A stretch of 64,000 nt of DNA, taken from assembly GCA_964020085.1 (NCBI GenBank), contig OZ026605.1:2683301-2747300 (forward strand), written 5' to 3'. Under the pieces are notes generated by a model. That model was not told where the DNA came from. It searched no databases and saw only the letters and a list, made by a program, of their open reading frames with translations. Below, piece by piece: positions 23,037 through 34,604 of this stretch. A program made the position numbers and the translations under genes. The stretch comes from Micromussa lordhowensis. Lineage: Eukaryota; Cnidaria; Anthozoa; Scleractinia; Lobophylliidae. Position 1 is the first letter of the stretch, and every line of letters starts with the position of its first letter.

Positions 23037-23705
23037 ATACATGGCTGCTTGTAGATTCGCTGCCCTCACTCCTAAAATATCGAGTTGAACACTCAAAGAG
23101 ATATTCCATATCCACCCGCGCCTATGTAATATCCTCAAGCATAAATTATGCGACAAGGACTAATCGAGTGTTCTGACCCATGAATTTAAAATAGAGCACG
23201 AATGTCTCCTTTTCAAAATCGCCTACAGAAACTAGGCGGCGCAGCAAAATCTTGTTTTCACGATTTTAAAATGAGTCGGCAGCATTTCTTGATTTTACCA
23301 CAGTTGATGTCAAAATGTGGTCGATGTAAATGGCCATTCCGTTTCAAATGTCGTTTTTATTTAAAATAACATTGAAATTGTTAAAATCATTTTTATTACT
23401 GTTATATTCCGTTGCTTCCAAGGACAATCTCTATGATACTCTATCAAAGCCCTGAAATTTGTAATTCTTTTCCACTATCCATAACTAGTTCCGTCATCAA
23501 GCCTTTCCAGCACTACACTATATTAACAACTGAGGTGCATAATTTCATTTTATTTCTCATTGTACAACTGAAAAATGAACTTCAAAAGCATCGTATGGTT
23601 CATCAAAGCGATATTATTATTATCATTATTATTATTTACGGAGTGGCGAATAAAAGAAGGCTATGATGATCGTCTCGTTTCGGCGTCAGTATCTGATTTC
23701 ATCAA
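23037..23705. other. A2-B2 convergent spacer
   Basis: Standard unit DNA without the 7325-7627 insertions. It includes the possible LINE relic (about 23390-23560) and a short ATT tract (23612-23632). No gene is seen. Confidence 0.5.
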
Positions 23706-24698
23706 TCAGCCTTTACACTTACAACCAGACACTACGTACTTGTTCAGAGCAGTAATGAATTTATAAGAACTAGGCTCACATTCGCCACTAAGACGGGTAC
23801 TATCGCTTATGCATAGCGTGCTGGTTTTCTTGCATACATAGCGCTCGTAGGACTGGTCACCGTTGTAAACAACTTTTTGCTTTTTATGCACGCAATAATG
23901 GAGGGATCTGACGTCATAACGCATTCTTTCTCCCATTGAGCGTCTCTTAGTTAGAAATGCCTCAGCTCTAGCACGCAGTGGTTCTGGATTAACACGGAAG
24001 CTACCTGCAGCATCTTCTTCTGCATTTTCGTCTGAATCTAACAGCGTTTTCCACGCTGGGTCTGCCGAACATCCGTTCTTTGTCAAAGCAATCTGAAAAA
24101 CAAACACGATAGAGTAATTTTGATTGTGTTTGTTTTGCTCTCGTTGCAGTGAATTTCTTTGTATGCTTGTGCAATATTTTAAGTCCTTGAAAAATTTATT
24201 AGATCCTTTTAGCCTTCTTTCTTGGTTAATTACTCTTTCTCAGGGCGTTTCTGTGGTTTCCAAATGTTTTGTAATGAATCGTGAGAGCCAAGATTGTGAT
24301 CCAAGATTCCCGCTTTTTGGAAATAATCGCGTCATAATTAGAGCTCAAATTAAAAGAAACTGTTTTGGACCTGTTCCTGACAAATCCTTCACGTTTATTG
24401 TCATAGCTTTTTTAATCTAAAATTTACATGGTGATGGTCTCACAAGACGCTTCCGACCCCGAAAGGCCGAACAAAGCCCGCTCTAAATAGGGTTGATTTA
24501 GTAAACTGAACTGGGCTGTGCCTGGTTTCTAAAAGCTGTCGGGAAGATCAAATTCAAATCTATCAATGCGCTGGTAAGTAATGGCTCTTGACCAACCACC
24601 ATAACTTATCCAATCTGCATGACACAAATTAATAGTAAATTAACGATACAATTTCTCACCAGTATTGCCAAATACAACGCGACCTTTGCCAGCTTCAT
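23706..24698 (-). CDS. B2: secreted six-cysteine cystine-knot-like precursor, type 2
   Basis: Exon 1 is 24660..24698 and exon 2 is 23706..24092, phase 0, giving 141 residues. Exon 1 has V4 replaced by A (MKLAKV...). The cleavage site is TKRR, and the six cysteines sit exactly as in B1. The loops around cysteines 1-3 are very different: HYCVHKKQKVV and VCKKTSTLCISDS, which are lysine-rich, against DPCVLKVQTVV and VCATHDIRCINHR in type 1. The intron (567 nt) is about 140 nt shorter than in type 1. Same putative role as B1, but receptor or partner specificity could differ. Confidence 0.85.
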
Positions 24699-24774
24699 GT
24701 TCTCCCTTCGTAGAAACTTTCTTCCTCTTGCGTAGGAAAAAGTATGTCACTTTATTTCAACAATAACCACAGTA

Positions 24775-24782
24775 CTTTTATA
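24775..24782 (-). promoter_or_regulatory. TATA box of B2
   Basis: TATAAAAG on the minus strand at the conserved distance upstream of the B2 ATG. Confidence 0.6.
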
Positions 24783-25571
24783 CTTATTTTAAAGAGATGT
24801 AAACGATAAGTTGATAAAATATAAAGTTACTAATTTTGAATATAACTTAAGCATCAATGTTTGCCACAAGGGCTGAAATTATACTCATCAATGTTTGCCA
24901 CAAGGGCTGAAATTATACTCATGTCGCGACATGACTGCGATTATCTTCAAGAGGTTACTTGTTAAAAACCGATCCTTACCCAGCCTTGAATCCTTCCAGC
25001 TTCACTGAAATTTTATATGCCCCCGCACCATCAAGAAGTCGGCAATTTTAAAAGCATTTGGGTAAAGACGGCTGAAAATAACAGAATGCCAGACAATTTT
25101 TATCTTTTGCCACTTCAATTCGATGATTATTTCAATGATTTTCAATGGAGTGTAATACATGAAATACTTAATGGCGCATTACCTATAAACCGGCTATACA
25201 GGGGAAAAAATAATAAAGACGAAGGTTAAGTGTTATACTCAAACTTGTCTATTTTCCAAAACACCTACTTAACGTTAGATGTAAAAATTAATAAGCTGTT
25301 CAGCTCAGTTTGGATTTCAAAGGGTGCAGCCGTAAAGTGGGCGGTTGAAAATTATCAGAAAAGTAAAGCTTTATGCCTTTTCCACTTAAATAAAAGCTCA
25401 TCGATATTAGCTTCGCCTGTGACTTAACTAAACTTTCATTTTTCTGAAAAGACAGATCTTCTGGGTTAGGAGGGCTTTAACTATGGCGCAAAAAGTGGTC
25501 AAAAATTGGAAGCAAATGTTTCTGCTCATGCAACTAACCAATAGAAGCATTGTGATTATGTAATTTATGCA

Positions 25572-25706
25572 ATAAAGTGATTAAGAACTTGCATTGGCTT
25601 CCTGTTAAGTTACGCATAACTTTTAAGATTTTACTCTTAACCTACAAAATTCTGAATGGACAATCGCCTAGCTATCTTACTTCACATTTGTATTTGTTGT
25701 TGTTGT
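25572..25706 (+). mobile_element. 135-bp LINE fragment with 35-bp target duplication
   Basis: The plus strand reads NLHWLPVKLRITFKILLLTY and then LNGQSPSYLTSHL, the C-terminal signature of CR1/L2-like reverse transcriptases. It ends in a TTG repeat. Identical 35-bp direct repeats flank it (25537-25571 and 25707-25741), and other units carry that sequence once. The same insertion is at 32258-32392. Confidence 0.85.
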
Positions 25707-27139
25707 ACCAATAGAAGCATTGTGATTATGTAATTTATGCATTAGACAATGAGCAGAAAACAAACGATGTGCAGGGTCAAGGACCTTCCAACATAAATCT
25801 TAGAAGAAGCCAGTTTTTTTTTTTTGTTTTTTTGTTTCTTTGAAGTTTACCGGGCTAGTCTTCACCATTCCATTTACTATGTTCTGAATCAATAAACACC
25901 AGTTTCGAACAGGAAGTGGCAGCTTGTTTACGGATCATCCCATCTGAAATAAGCATGCAATCAGGGTATGTTTGTAATCAGACGTTTAACTGAAGCATAC
26001 AGGAGTCCGTGTCCGACTCAATATGAAATGATGTTAGTTGCAAGGATTAAACATGCATCACGGCGTAAATTTGAAAACCAAACTAACCAGAACATATGTC
26101 CTTAAAAATATATTAGGAAAATGAATCATACGGAAAGTGTAGACAGTCTAAATGACTGAATCTTGTGCATTAAGTACTAGATTTAAGTGCTGAATTAAAG
26201 CCTTCTCTTAGTGGATTCAGGCCAGCTCTTTTTAGTGAATTCGTTTCAGACAGTTGTTCCAAGTCAACAAGCACTTTCACGTCTTTTACAGACTTCCAGT
26301 TCTATATTTGAGATTTTTAACCTGTTTTTGTTTTGTTTTGTTTTTTATGTTCGATTGATTGATAGTGAATACTGAGAGGGGAATGATTATAAAACCCGAC
26401 TATTTTCTTTGTTCTAGAGTTTTGTTCGCTCTTTTTCCTTGACCGAGCACAAAACACAATCGTTGTTTACTCCGTACTGAGGAACTAACCAATTAAAACG
26501 TTTCGGTTACGTAATTCATGTAGAGTGTATGAGCGCAAAACAAAATAGATTGTGCACGGTCCTGGACCTTCCAACATAAATCTTACGTATACCATGTTTG
26601 TTTCGTTCTTTGATGTTTGCCGCGATCCCTTTATTAACTATGATTGCATGTATGGAGTGAAAATGCTGTATGAATAGCAATCGTAAAACGGTCTTACTTA
26701 TCAAGTGTTCACTCCGAAAACGTTCTTCTTGGAACTTTAAAATCCAAATAAGGGTGAGGTTCAGAAGTAAAGTCACCCGAAACAGGTCAAACGAATGTTG
26801 TTTTACACTTACGTAGTCGCTACATTACTGTTTGCTTTAAGGTCATTTTCTGTGTACGTTTCTTAATCCCCTCCAGTCGTTCGTTTTAGGAAAAAAAATA
26901 ATTACCAAGATTTGACGGTCTATAATTTCATGATTGTTTTTTTGATAAAGGAATAATTACCCGACTAACGCTTGCTGAAAATATCATGATTGTAGTTATT
27001 ACAGAAATGCCTGAACTCGGAAATAATTGATTAAATGTCAAATCGCCCATTCAAAAGCTAGTTTCTAAATGTTTCGTTCATTTTAAATTTGGTAAAGAAA
27101 ACCAGCTACCAAGAGAAGCTAGGATAGCAACACGGAAAT

Positions 27140-27307
27140 ATATTAATAATAATAATAATAAACTTTATTCCAGTGTCATAAAAACTTTAGCATGGTGTTG
27201 CTAATTGGGGACACCATATCATAAATAACAACAACACAAAAAATATATACTAAAATGTATGTAAGTCAAACTAATATATATATACTATAAAAATAAAAGT
27301 ATTTTCG
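27140..27307 (-). mobile_element. 3' end of a LINE/SINE in antisense
   Basis: Relative to other units, about 26 bp are replaced by about 165 bp containing (AATAAT)n then AAACTTTATTCCAGTGTC. In reverse this is a retroelement tail ending in AATAAAGTTTATTATT. Private to this unit. Confidence 0.55.
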
Positions 27308-28473
27308 TATACCTTAAGTTACAGAGATGGAGGGAAAGTTAGAACCAAAGTAACATTAGCATGTTCAAGGCGCTCGGAAGAAGAAAGAGCGAGAGACGAA
27401 TAAAAGAGGGGAGACTGAGGCGAGGAAGGCTCTTCCACGCCTCAGTCCCCCATCATTTTCACTCTCGCTCGCCTCTTTTTTCGCTCGTCTCCAACTACCG
27501 AGAACCTGGAACAGGCTGAAGTAGCATCAATTCATATACAAAGTAAAAAGTGTTTAAAGTAGCTCAAAATTAACATTTTAGATGAATGTGATCATTTCTG
27601 AACTTCAAGAAGATAGGATGAGGAGTTAAAATGAGATTTAAGGCAAAATTTAATCGTCTCAGGGTAATAATTTTACACCCGGTTGTAAATCCACGAAAAT
27701 AACTTCACTGCCTAGCAATACAATCGAAAAAGGGACGCCTTATTGAACGAAAATAGTTTTAACATCTCTTTTAAGAGCTGATTTTATAACAATTTCGTGC
27801 TAGAACTGAAAACTCAGTCTATAACGTGAAGGTAAAGCAAATTTCGAAACAGTTTCTTTAATCTTGCTGTTGTTACTTACTTACCAGGCGGGATCCTATA
27901 TCATATCAGAGTGTTGACCTGAGTATCATATTTTGATATCAAGTTAAGACTATAGAGAATTAAGTATATTTTTGCGTTTGGATGGTTTCGAAAACTGTGA
28001 TGAAGGATATTTGAAAGACAAAATAATATTTGCAATTTAACTTTGCAAGATTTATCCACTTGTTTTTTCTCTCGTCAAAGTTTGCCAGAGGTCTGATAAG
28101 ACCTTCATTCTATGACTTCTTTATGTTCCGCAATTTAATGAACTCCTCTGATTTATGTGCGAATGTAGAACTGTCAGAACGAAAACGTTTATATAATTAA
28201 TCAACGCAAAGTGCCTTGGTGATGTTACATTACGATTGTCAACAATTACGTCATGTAATACCTATCTAAAATGCAAAAATAATTGTCCTCGCTCGACGGA
28301 ATGGAATTCAGATTTCTTCCCTGCCCTTTAACTAAGAAAATGTCTTGATCAAAAAAACTTAAAGTTTCAAAATGGCAAAACGAAAGAAGTAGAGTTTGTT
28401 ACAAAAATAGTTTCCGATAATAAAAAAAATAAATATATATCTGTAAAAGTCAAACTATTTTGGACTTTCGTTG

Positions 28474-28631
28474 GGTGATGTAGCAGCTCTCCTAAGGTCT
28501 CACATGATTGGCTTGCTACCCTTTGAGAGTACAATAGAACAAACAACAGAAACAATGCCCCTATCCTTAACACAATAGCAGCTGCTACAATGATAAAACA
28601 AAAGCAGCTTTGGACAGCTGCTACACTACTG
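28474..28631. mobile_element. 158-bp MITE with 9-bp target duplication
   Basis: CTTTCGTTG is duplicated at 28465-28473 and 28632-28640. The element starts GGTGATGTAGCAGCT and ends with the complement of CAGTAGTGTAGCAGCT. A 9-bp duplication suggests a Mutator-like enzyme. Present only in this unit; other units show the empty site. Confidence 0.8.
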
Positions 28632-28977
28632 CTTTCGTTGCGTGCAATTCGGTTAAAAATATCTTCCTTGTAACTTGAGCAGTGATACCTAGTAGGCATA
28701 TTCTAAAATGGAGCAATTTTACTGGCCCTTAGCTTAAGATTCCTGTTCTCAGTTTACTACCGGAATTAAAGGAAGTCGTTGCTAACAGCATTTTACTGCT
28801 ATAACATCACAAACGTTACCAAAATGTACAGAATCAAATACGTTATCGCTGAAACTCCAAAGTAACGTACATGAGGATGAAACGGTCTCCAAAATACATT
28901 TGTAATTTTAAACGATCCTCGGAAGTTTCCGTGTCTAGCTATTGGCTACAGCGCCAAATCAGGAACGTTGAAAATTG

Positions 28978-28985
28978 TATATAAG
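28978..28985 (+). promoter_or_regulatory. TATA box of A3
   Basis: TATATAAG, the best match to a TATA consensus among the A genes, 102 bp upstream of the ATG. Confidence 0.55.
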
Positions 28986-29086
28986 GGTAGAGTTACTTGC
29001 TTGGAATCAGATCATAGTCTTCAAATCTTCTCTGAGAAGAACACCCAACAAATATATACAAGTAAGCGTTGGTAAGAAACTAAGTC

Positions 29087-30080
29087 ATGGAGATTATTAA
29101 GGTAAGAATGTGTTATATTTGCTCATGACAGACCGTACAAAATGCTTCAAACTAGTTATCCAAAATTCAATTTTAAAAGGGAGCATAGCTAATTCAAACT
29201 GATGTTGGACACTAAATTGACACTTTACTCTTCATGGGCAAATTGATTTTCTTCTTGCACGCGGCTAAAAGACCTAAACACAACAGTTATAAAGGTACTA
29301 AAAGCCAAACTTTCCTCTCAAAGATCCTTTCTCGACTTCATTAAGTTAAGTGCTTGGTCCCATGTTGCCACAGATTTCTTCCAATAATGGTTCTGAGAAT
29401 TTGGTGTTAGATTGACACGATTTCATTTACTTGATTATTTTCTTTATTCTCAGCACCTGCCTACTTAACAGTGTATTGATCTTGTAAAGAGATGTTAGAT
29501 TTCAATCTTTCGTAGTATTTAACTTCTTACAGTGTTGTTTTTCGGCCTGCAGGTTATTGCAGTTATTCTTGCTGTTTTTCTTCACCACGGAAATGGCCGA
29601 GCTATCACATCAACCAACAACGACAACAAAATTAACATTGAAAGAATGCTTGATTTAGCTGAGGAAGAATTAAACGCACTCTTGAACGAGACAAATGAGA
29701 ATCCAACTGAACTGGAAGAGAATCCCGCTGATGTTCTTAGATTATCAGAACTAGATTCATCAAGCCATGAAGCAGTACAGTCTCAGTTCAGCTCAGATAA
29801 CATAATCCAACCGAAGGAAGCCAGTCCCGTTTTAAGACAGAAGAGGTCTCATACAGGCCCTTGTTACACAGGCAAGTACCAGACGGTCACGCTGGCAAGC
29901 GGCGGAGTCAAAAAGTTCCCCATTTGTAAGAAAGTTTCGCAGACCGGTTGTGGAAGTTCCATTGATAAGTACGGCATGAGAAAATGTGTGGGATTGGATG
30001 ACGAGACGGTCAACGTCCGCCTCGTAAACGGAGCCAATCAGATTAGCGTATATCCGAGGAAATGTTCATGCGCTGCGTGA
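29087..30080 (+). CDS. A3: cystine-knot (neurotrophin/Spaetzle-like) precursor
   Basis: Exons 29087..29101 (MEIIK) and 29553..30080, phase 0, giving 180 residues. Signal peptide, acidic prodomain with the KIN insertion, and RQKR at 100-103, here preceded by SPVL instead of the RPFF of A1, A2 and A5. The mature domain has all six cysteines. The promoter has both CCAAT and TATA motifs, so this is one of the best candidates for an active copy. Nearest neighbours are B2 upstream (divergent) and the B relic downstream. Confidence 0.87.
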
Positions 30081-31195
30081 ACCAATGCATCATGATTGAA
30101 ATTTAACACTTCGTCAGCAACACAGGAATATTTAAATTATTGACCGGCAAACACTTATTTAATAACGATATATTAGTTTTTAAAGATATTTATAACGGAT
30201 TTTGAAGCTGAGCTTCTCTTACATTTATTGTTTTAACAAAACAAAGACAGCGAGGGTCAACACTGTTACATCAAATCTGCCTGGGTAAATTTCGTTTTTG
30301 GTCGACCAGTTTCTCAAGTGTACTAAGGCAAACTGATATTTTATCAGTTTTATTTTTTTGACAATCGGCTTAAATGAATTTTGTGAGGAACGAAATGATG
30401 TAGAGAGTAACCAAGCTGAGTAAAGATGACCCAAAGTAGAGCATTTACGGAAATGCCTACATGAAATCATTCGAGTGGTAGCTTTCATTGTAGCTTTCCA
30501 GTCTGCTGTGGGCCAACTTCGAGACATGTGCGGGTCACTCAGTCACTTTGTTACCCAGTTCTCTCTCAATCTTTGATGTTGAGGTAGGCTTGGCACCATT
30601 TAATCCTGATTTACTTCAAATCTAACAAAGATATAAAATCAAACGGCAGGTTTGACTTGTAAAATCATAAGATGCAACAACTCTGAGGATTAACAGTGTT
30701 TATCTTCATTTCTTTTTATAATTAAGAATCAGTGATGTTATATATTATATTTTAATCAAACAGTATTTATACAGCATTTTATATTGTTGTCGGAAAAAGA
30801 TGCCGAGGCGCTTGACCGAGACAGTCTAGCATCATGGTTAGCACTTCAGTTTTTAGAGTACGATTGTTATTTATGATAAATTTATATTTTATGAGAAAAA
30901 ATGACTATTTATAAGATCAACAAGACAGATGTTGGTTATAATACCATCCTCGGATAATATCTTTTTACTTAAAGAAAGTTAATAAAGAGAATTTATTTCA
31001 ATTCCAGTCTACCGTCATCTTGTTTAATTTCATTTTGATCAGAATATTTGCTTCAGTCCCAGTTTGGTTTGCCAAGAGAATAATTTATTGGGAATATGTC
31101 GCTGTAAATGCAGTTCAACATATACACCTTGTTTCGGATTAAGAAACGTTCATCTTAAGAAAACACTGCTATCCTTTCTTCGCAAATGGAAATTT
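30081..31195. other. A3 3' flank
   Basis: Conserved A downstream DNA with AATAAA near 30980. No gene is seen. Confidence 0.5.
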
Positions 31196-31452
31196 AGGGG
31201 GTGAGATGATAGAAATTCGTGGACCTTCTATGGAACTTAACTCCCACGAAACCCGAAGCCGGCAGTTCAGACTAATCTGGGGATTGGGCACCAGTATTCT
31301 TGAATGTTTTGGATCCAGACCACAACGGACCAGTGGCTTTCCTTCGGGAACGTGGCGCACCTGTCATCCCACCCACGCGTCACAGCTGGCTAAACATGGC
31401 CGCGTAAATAACAAGACAAGTAATCGATTCCGAACTCTTCGGCGAACAAGCT
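31196..31452. repeat. GC-richer unit module, copy 3
   Basis: Same module as at 6783. This copy is the one most like the copy abutting the CREC gene: both end TTCGGCGAACAAGCTTTCTA, where other copies diverge after CAAGCT. Confidence 0.6.
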
Positions 31453-31480
31453 TTCTAACGCATGGAAATCGAGCTAAGTC
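31453..31480 (+). pseudogene. Fragment of the CREC gene 5' end
   Basis: TTCTAACGCATGGAAATCGA and the bases after it match 54825-54852, the region holding the upstream ATG of the CREC gene, with one mismatch. The match stops at GTCTC, where B sequence begins. Confidence 0.75.
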
Positions 31481-31560
31481 TCTCCCATTGAGCGCCTCTT
31501 GGTTAGAAATGCCTCAGCCCCACCCCGCAGTGGTGCTGGTTTAACAGGCAGGCTACTTGC
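31481..31560 (-). pseudogene. B relic: 80 bp of exon 2
   Basis: This matches the end of the B prodomain and the KRR region on the minus strand. The remaining exon 2, intron, exon 1 and TATA are deleted, and the sequence jumps to the DNA normally upstream of the B promoter (CATCAATGTTTCCCACAAGG). A4 therefore has no B partner. Confidence 0.8.
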
Positions 31561-32257
31561 ATTTACATTGCATCAATGTTTCCCACAAGGGCTGAAATTA
31601 TACTCATGTCGCGACATGACTGCAACTATCTTCAAGAGGTTACTTGTTAAAAACCGATCCTTACCCAGCCTTGAATCCTTCCAGCTTCACTGAAATTTTA
31701 TATGCCCCCGCACCATCAAAGAAGTCGGGAATTGTAAAAGCATTTGGGTAAAGAGGGCTGAAAATAACAGAATGCGAGACAAGTTTTATCTTTTGCCACT
31801 TGAATTCGATGATTATTTCAATGATTTTCAATGGAGTGTAATACATGAAATACTAAATGCCGCATTACCTATAAACCGGCTATGCAGGGCAAAAGGTAAT
31901 TAAGATGAAGGTTAAGTGTTATGCCCAAACTTGTCTATTTTCAAAGACACCCACTTACCGTTGGATGTAAATATTACAAAGCTGCTAAGCTCAGTTTGGA
32001 TTTCAAAGGGTGCAGCCGTAAAGTGGGCGGTTGAAAATTATCAGAAAAGTAAAGCTTTATGCCTTTTCCACTTAAATAAAAGCTCATCGATATTAGCTTC
32101 GCCTGTGACTTAACTAAACTTTCATTTTTCTGAAAAGACAGATCTTCTGGGTTAGGCGGGCTTCAACTATGGCGCAAAAAGTGGTCAAAGATTGAAAGCA
32201 AATGTTTCTGCTCATACAACTAACCAATAGAAGCATTGTGATTATGTAATTTATGCA

Positions 32258-32392
32258 ATAAAGTGATTAAGAACTTGCATTGGCTTCCTGTTAAGTTACG
32301 CATAACTTTTAAGATTTTACTCTTAACCTACAAAATTCTGAATGGACAATCGCCTAGCTATCTTACTTCACATTTGTATTTGTTGTTGTTGT
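32258..32392 (+). mobile_element. 135-bp LINE fragment, second copy
   Basis: Same insertion point and same 35-bp flanking repeats (32223-32257 and 32393-32427) as the copy at 25572. One inserted element was duplicated with its unit. Confidence 0.85.
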
Positions 32393-34195
32393 ACCAATAG
32401 AAGCATTGAGATTATGTAATTTATGCAATAGTCAATGAACATAAAACAAACGATGTGCAGGGTCAAGGACCTTCCAACATAAATCCTAGCCAGGTTTTTT
32501 TCGGTTTGTTTGTTTCTTTGAAGTTTACCGGGCTAGTCTACTATGTTCTGAATCAATAAACACCAGTTTCGAACAGGAAGTGGCAGCTTGTTTACAGGTC
32601 ATCCCATCTGAAATAAGCATACAATCAGGGTATGTTTGTAATCAGACGTTTGACTGAAGCAGACAGCAGTCCGTGTCCGACTCAATATGAAATAATGTTA
32701 GTTGCATACATCACGGCGTAAATTTGAAAATCAAACTGTATCCAGAACATATGTCCTTGAACTTTGCTTGAAAGAAGTTAAGAAACACTGAATATATTAG
32801 GAACATGAATCCTACGCAAAGTGAAGAGAGTCTAAATGGCTGACTCTTGTGCATTAAGTACTAGATTTAAGTACTGAATTTAAGCCTTCTCTTAGTGCAT
32901 TCAGGCCAGCTCTTTTTAGTGAATTCCTTTCTGACAGTTGTTCAAAGTCAACAAGCACTTTCACGTCTTTTACAGACTTCCAGTTCTATATTTGAGATAT
33001 TTAATCTGTTTTTGTTTTTTTGTTTTGTTTTGTTTTGTTTTTTATGTTCGATTGATTCATAGTGAATACAGGGGAATGAATATAAAACCCGACAATTTTC
33101 TTTGTTGTAGAGTTTTGTTCGCTATTTTTGCTTACCGTGCACAAAACATAATAGTTGTTTACTCCGTACTGAGGAACTAACCAATTAAAACGTTTCGGTT
33201 ACGTAATTCATGAAGAGTGTATGAGCGCAAAACAAAATAGATTGTGCACGGTCGTGGACCTTCCAACATAAATCTTACCATGTTTGTTTCGTTCTTTGAT
33301 GCTTGCCGGGATTCATACAACCATTCCCCTTTATTAACTATGATTGCATGTATGGAGTGAAAATGCTGTATGAATAGCAATCGTAATACGGTCTTACTTA
33401 TCAAGTGTTCACTCCGAAAACGTTCTTCTTGGAACTTTAAAATCCAAATAAGGGTGAGGTTCAGAAGAAAAGTCACCCGAAACAGATCAAACGAATGTTG
33501 TTTTACACTCACGTAGTCGCTGCATTACTGTTTGCTTTAAGGTCATTTTCTGTGTACGTTTCTTAATCCCCTCCAGTCGTTCGTTTTAGAAAAAAAAATA
33601 ATTACCAAGATTTGACGGTCTATAATTTCATGATTGTTTTTTTTTTTGATAAAGGAATAATTACCTTAATAATTACGCTTGGTGAAAATATCATGATTGT
33701 AGTTATTACAGAGATGCCTGAACTCGGGAATAATTGTTTTAAATATCAAATCCCTCATCCAAAAGACAGAGATGTTTCGTTCATTTTAAGTTTGGTAAGA
33801 AAACCAGCTACCAAGATAAGCTAGTAGCAACACGGAAACATGTTCATTCACAGGTTTATTTTCATATACCTTAAGTTACAGAGATGGAGGGAAAGAGAGA
33901 ACCAAAGTAACATTAGCATGTTCAAGGCGCTCGCAAGAAGAAAGAGCGAGAGCAATAAAAGAGGGGAGACTGAGGCGAGGAAGGTCCTTCCACGCCTCAG
34001 TCCCCCATCATTTCACTTTCGCTCGCCTCTTTTTTCGCTCGTCTCCAACTACCGAGAACCTGGAACAGGCTGAAGTAGCATCAATTCATATACAAAATAA
34101 AACGTGTTTAAATTTGTTTAAAATTAACATTTTAGATGAATGTGATCATTTCTGAACTTCAAGAAGATTGGATGAGGAGTTAAAATGAGATTTAA

Positions 34196-34604
34196 GGCGG
34201 GTGTAAAGGTGAATTGAAGTGAAATTTTGGTAAGTTTAAAGAGAGGTTGAAAGGGGAAAAAAGGGTTATGGAACACCACCAGACAGTTGCCCGACCGCAC
34301 AATGGCACCCCAGGTTGTTGAGCAACTGTTTGGAGTGTATCTACCAATTTTTAATTTCAAACTCTAATTTTAAAACAACAACAAATCTTCAAAATTTCCT
34401 ATTTCCATCAATTTTACTAATCCTTTGAGAAAAACTATTTCTCTCCAAATATACCTAAAAATCACCAAAAAATTTACGAAGCAACCCAAAACATAGATAT
34501 GTGAGATGAGCATAGAGATTCTTGATTGCTTGAAACGTAAACAAGATATTTGCATTAAAAACATAATACCCAGCCAAAATACGGTTTTCGGGTTTACCCC
34601 CGCC
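34196..34604. mobile_element. 409-bp MITE with TTAA target duplication
   Basis: It starts GGCGGGTGTAAAGG and ends with the complement of GGCGGGGGTAAACC, between TTAA at 34192-34195 and 34605-34608. The empty site TTTAAGGCAAAATTT is seen in I3. The duplicated TTAA suggests a piggyBac- or Kolobok-type transposase. Private to this unit. Confidence 0.8.

Larger units (their letters stand above)
24783..29086. other. B2-A3 divergent interval (I3)
   Basis: No gene is recognised. A 47-bp segment (ATCAATGTTTGCCACAAGGG...) is duplicated in tandem at 24851-24940. Three insertions are private or shared with I4 only: the LINE fragment at 25572, the LINE 3' end at 27140 and the MITE at 28474. Confidence 0.6.

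Noticed and set aside
25230..25427. 65-codon frame repeated at 31916, 40522 and 49667
   Set aside because: Broken in I1 and I2; no recognisable motif. Repetition only reflects the array.
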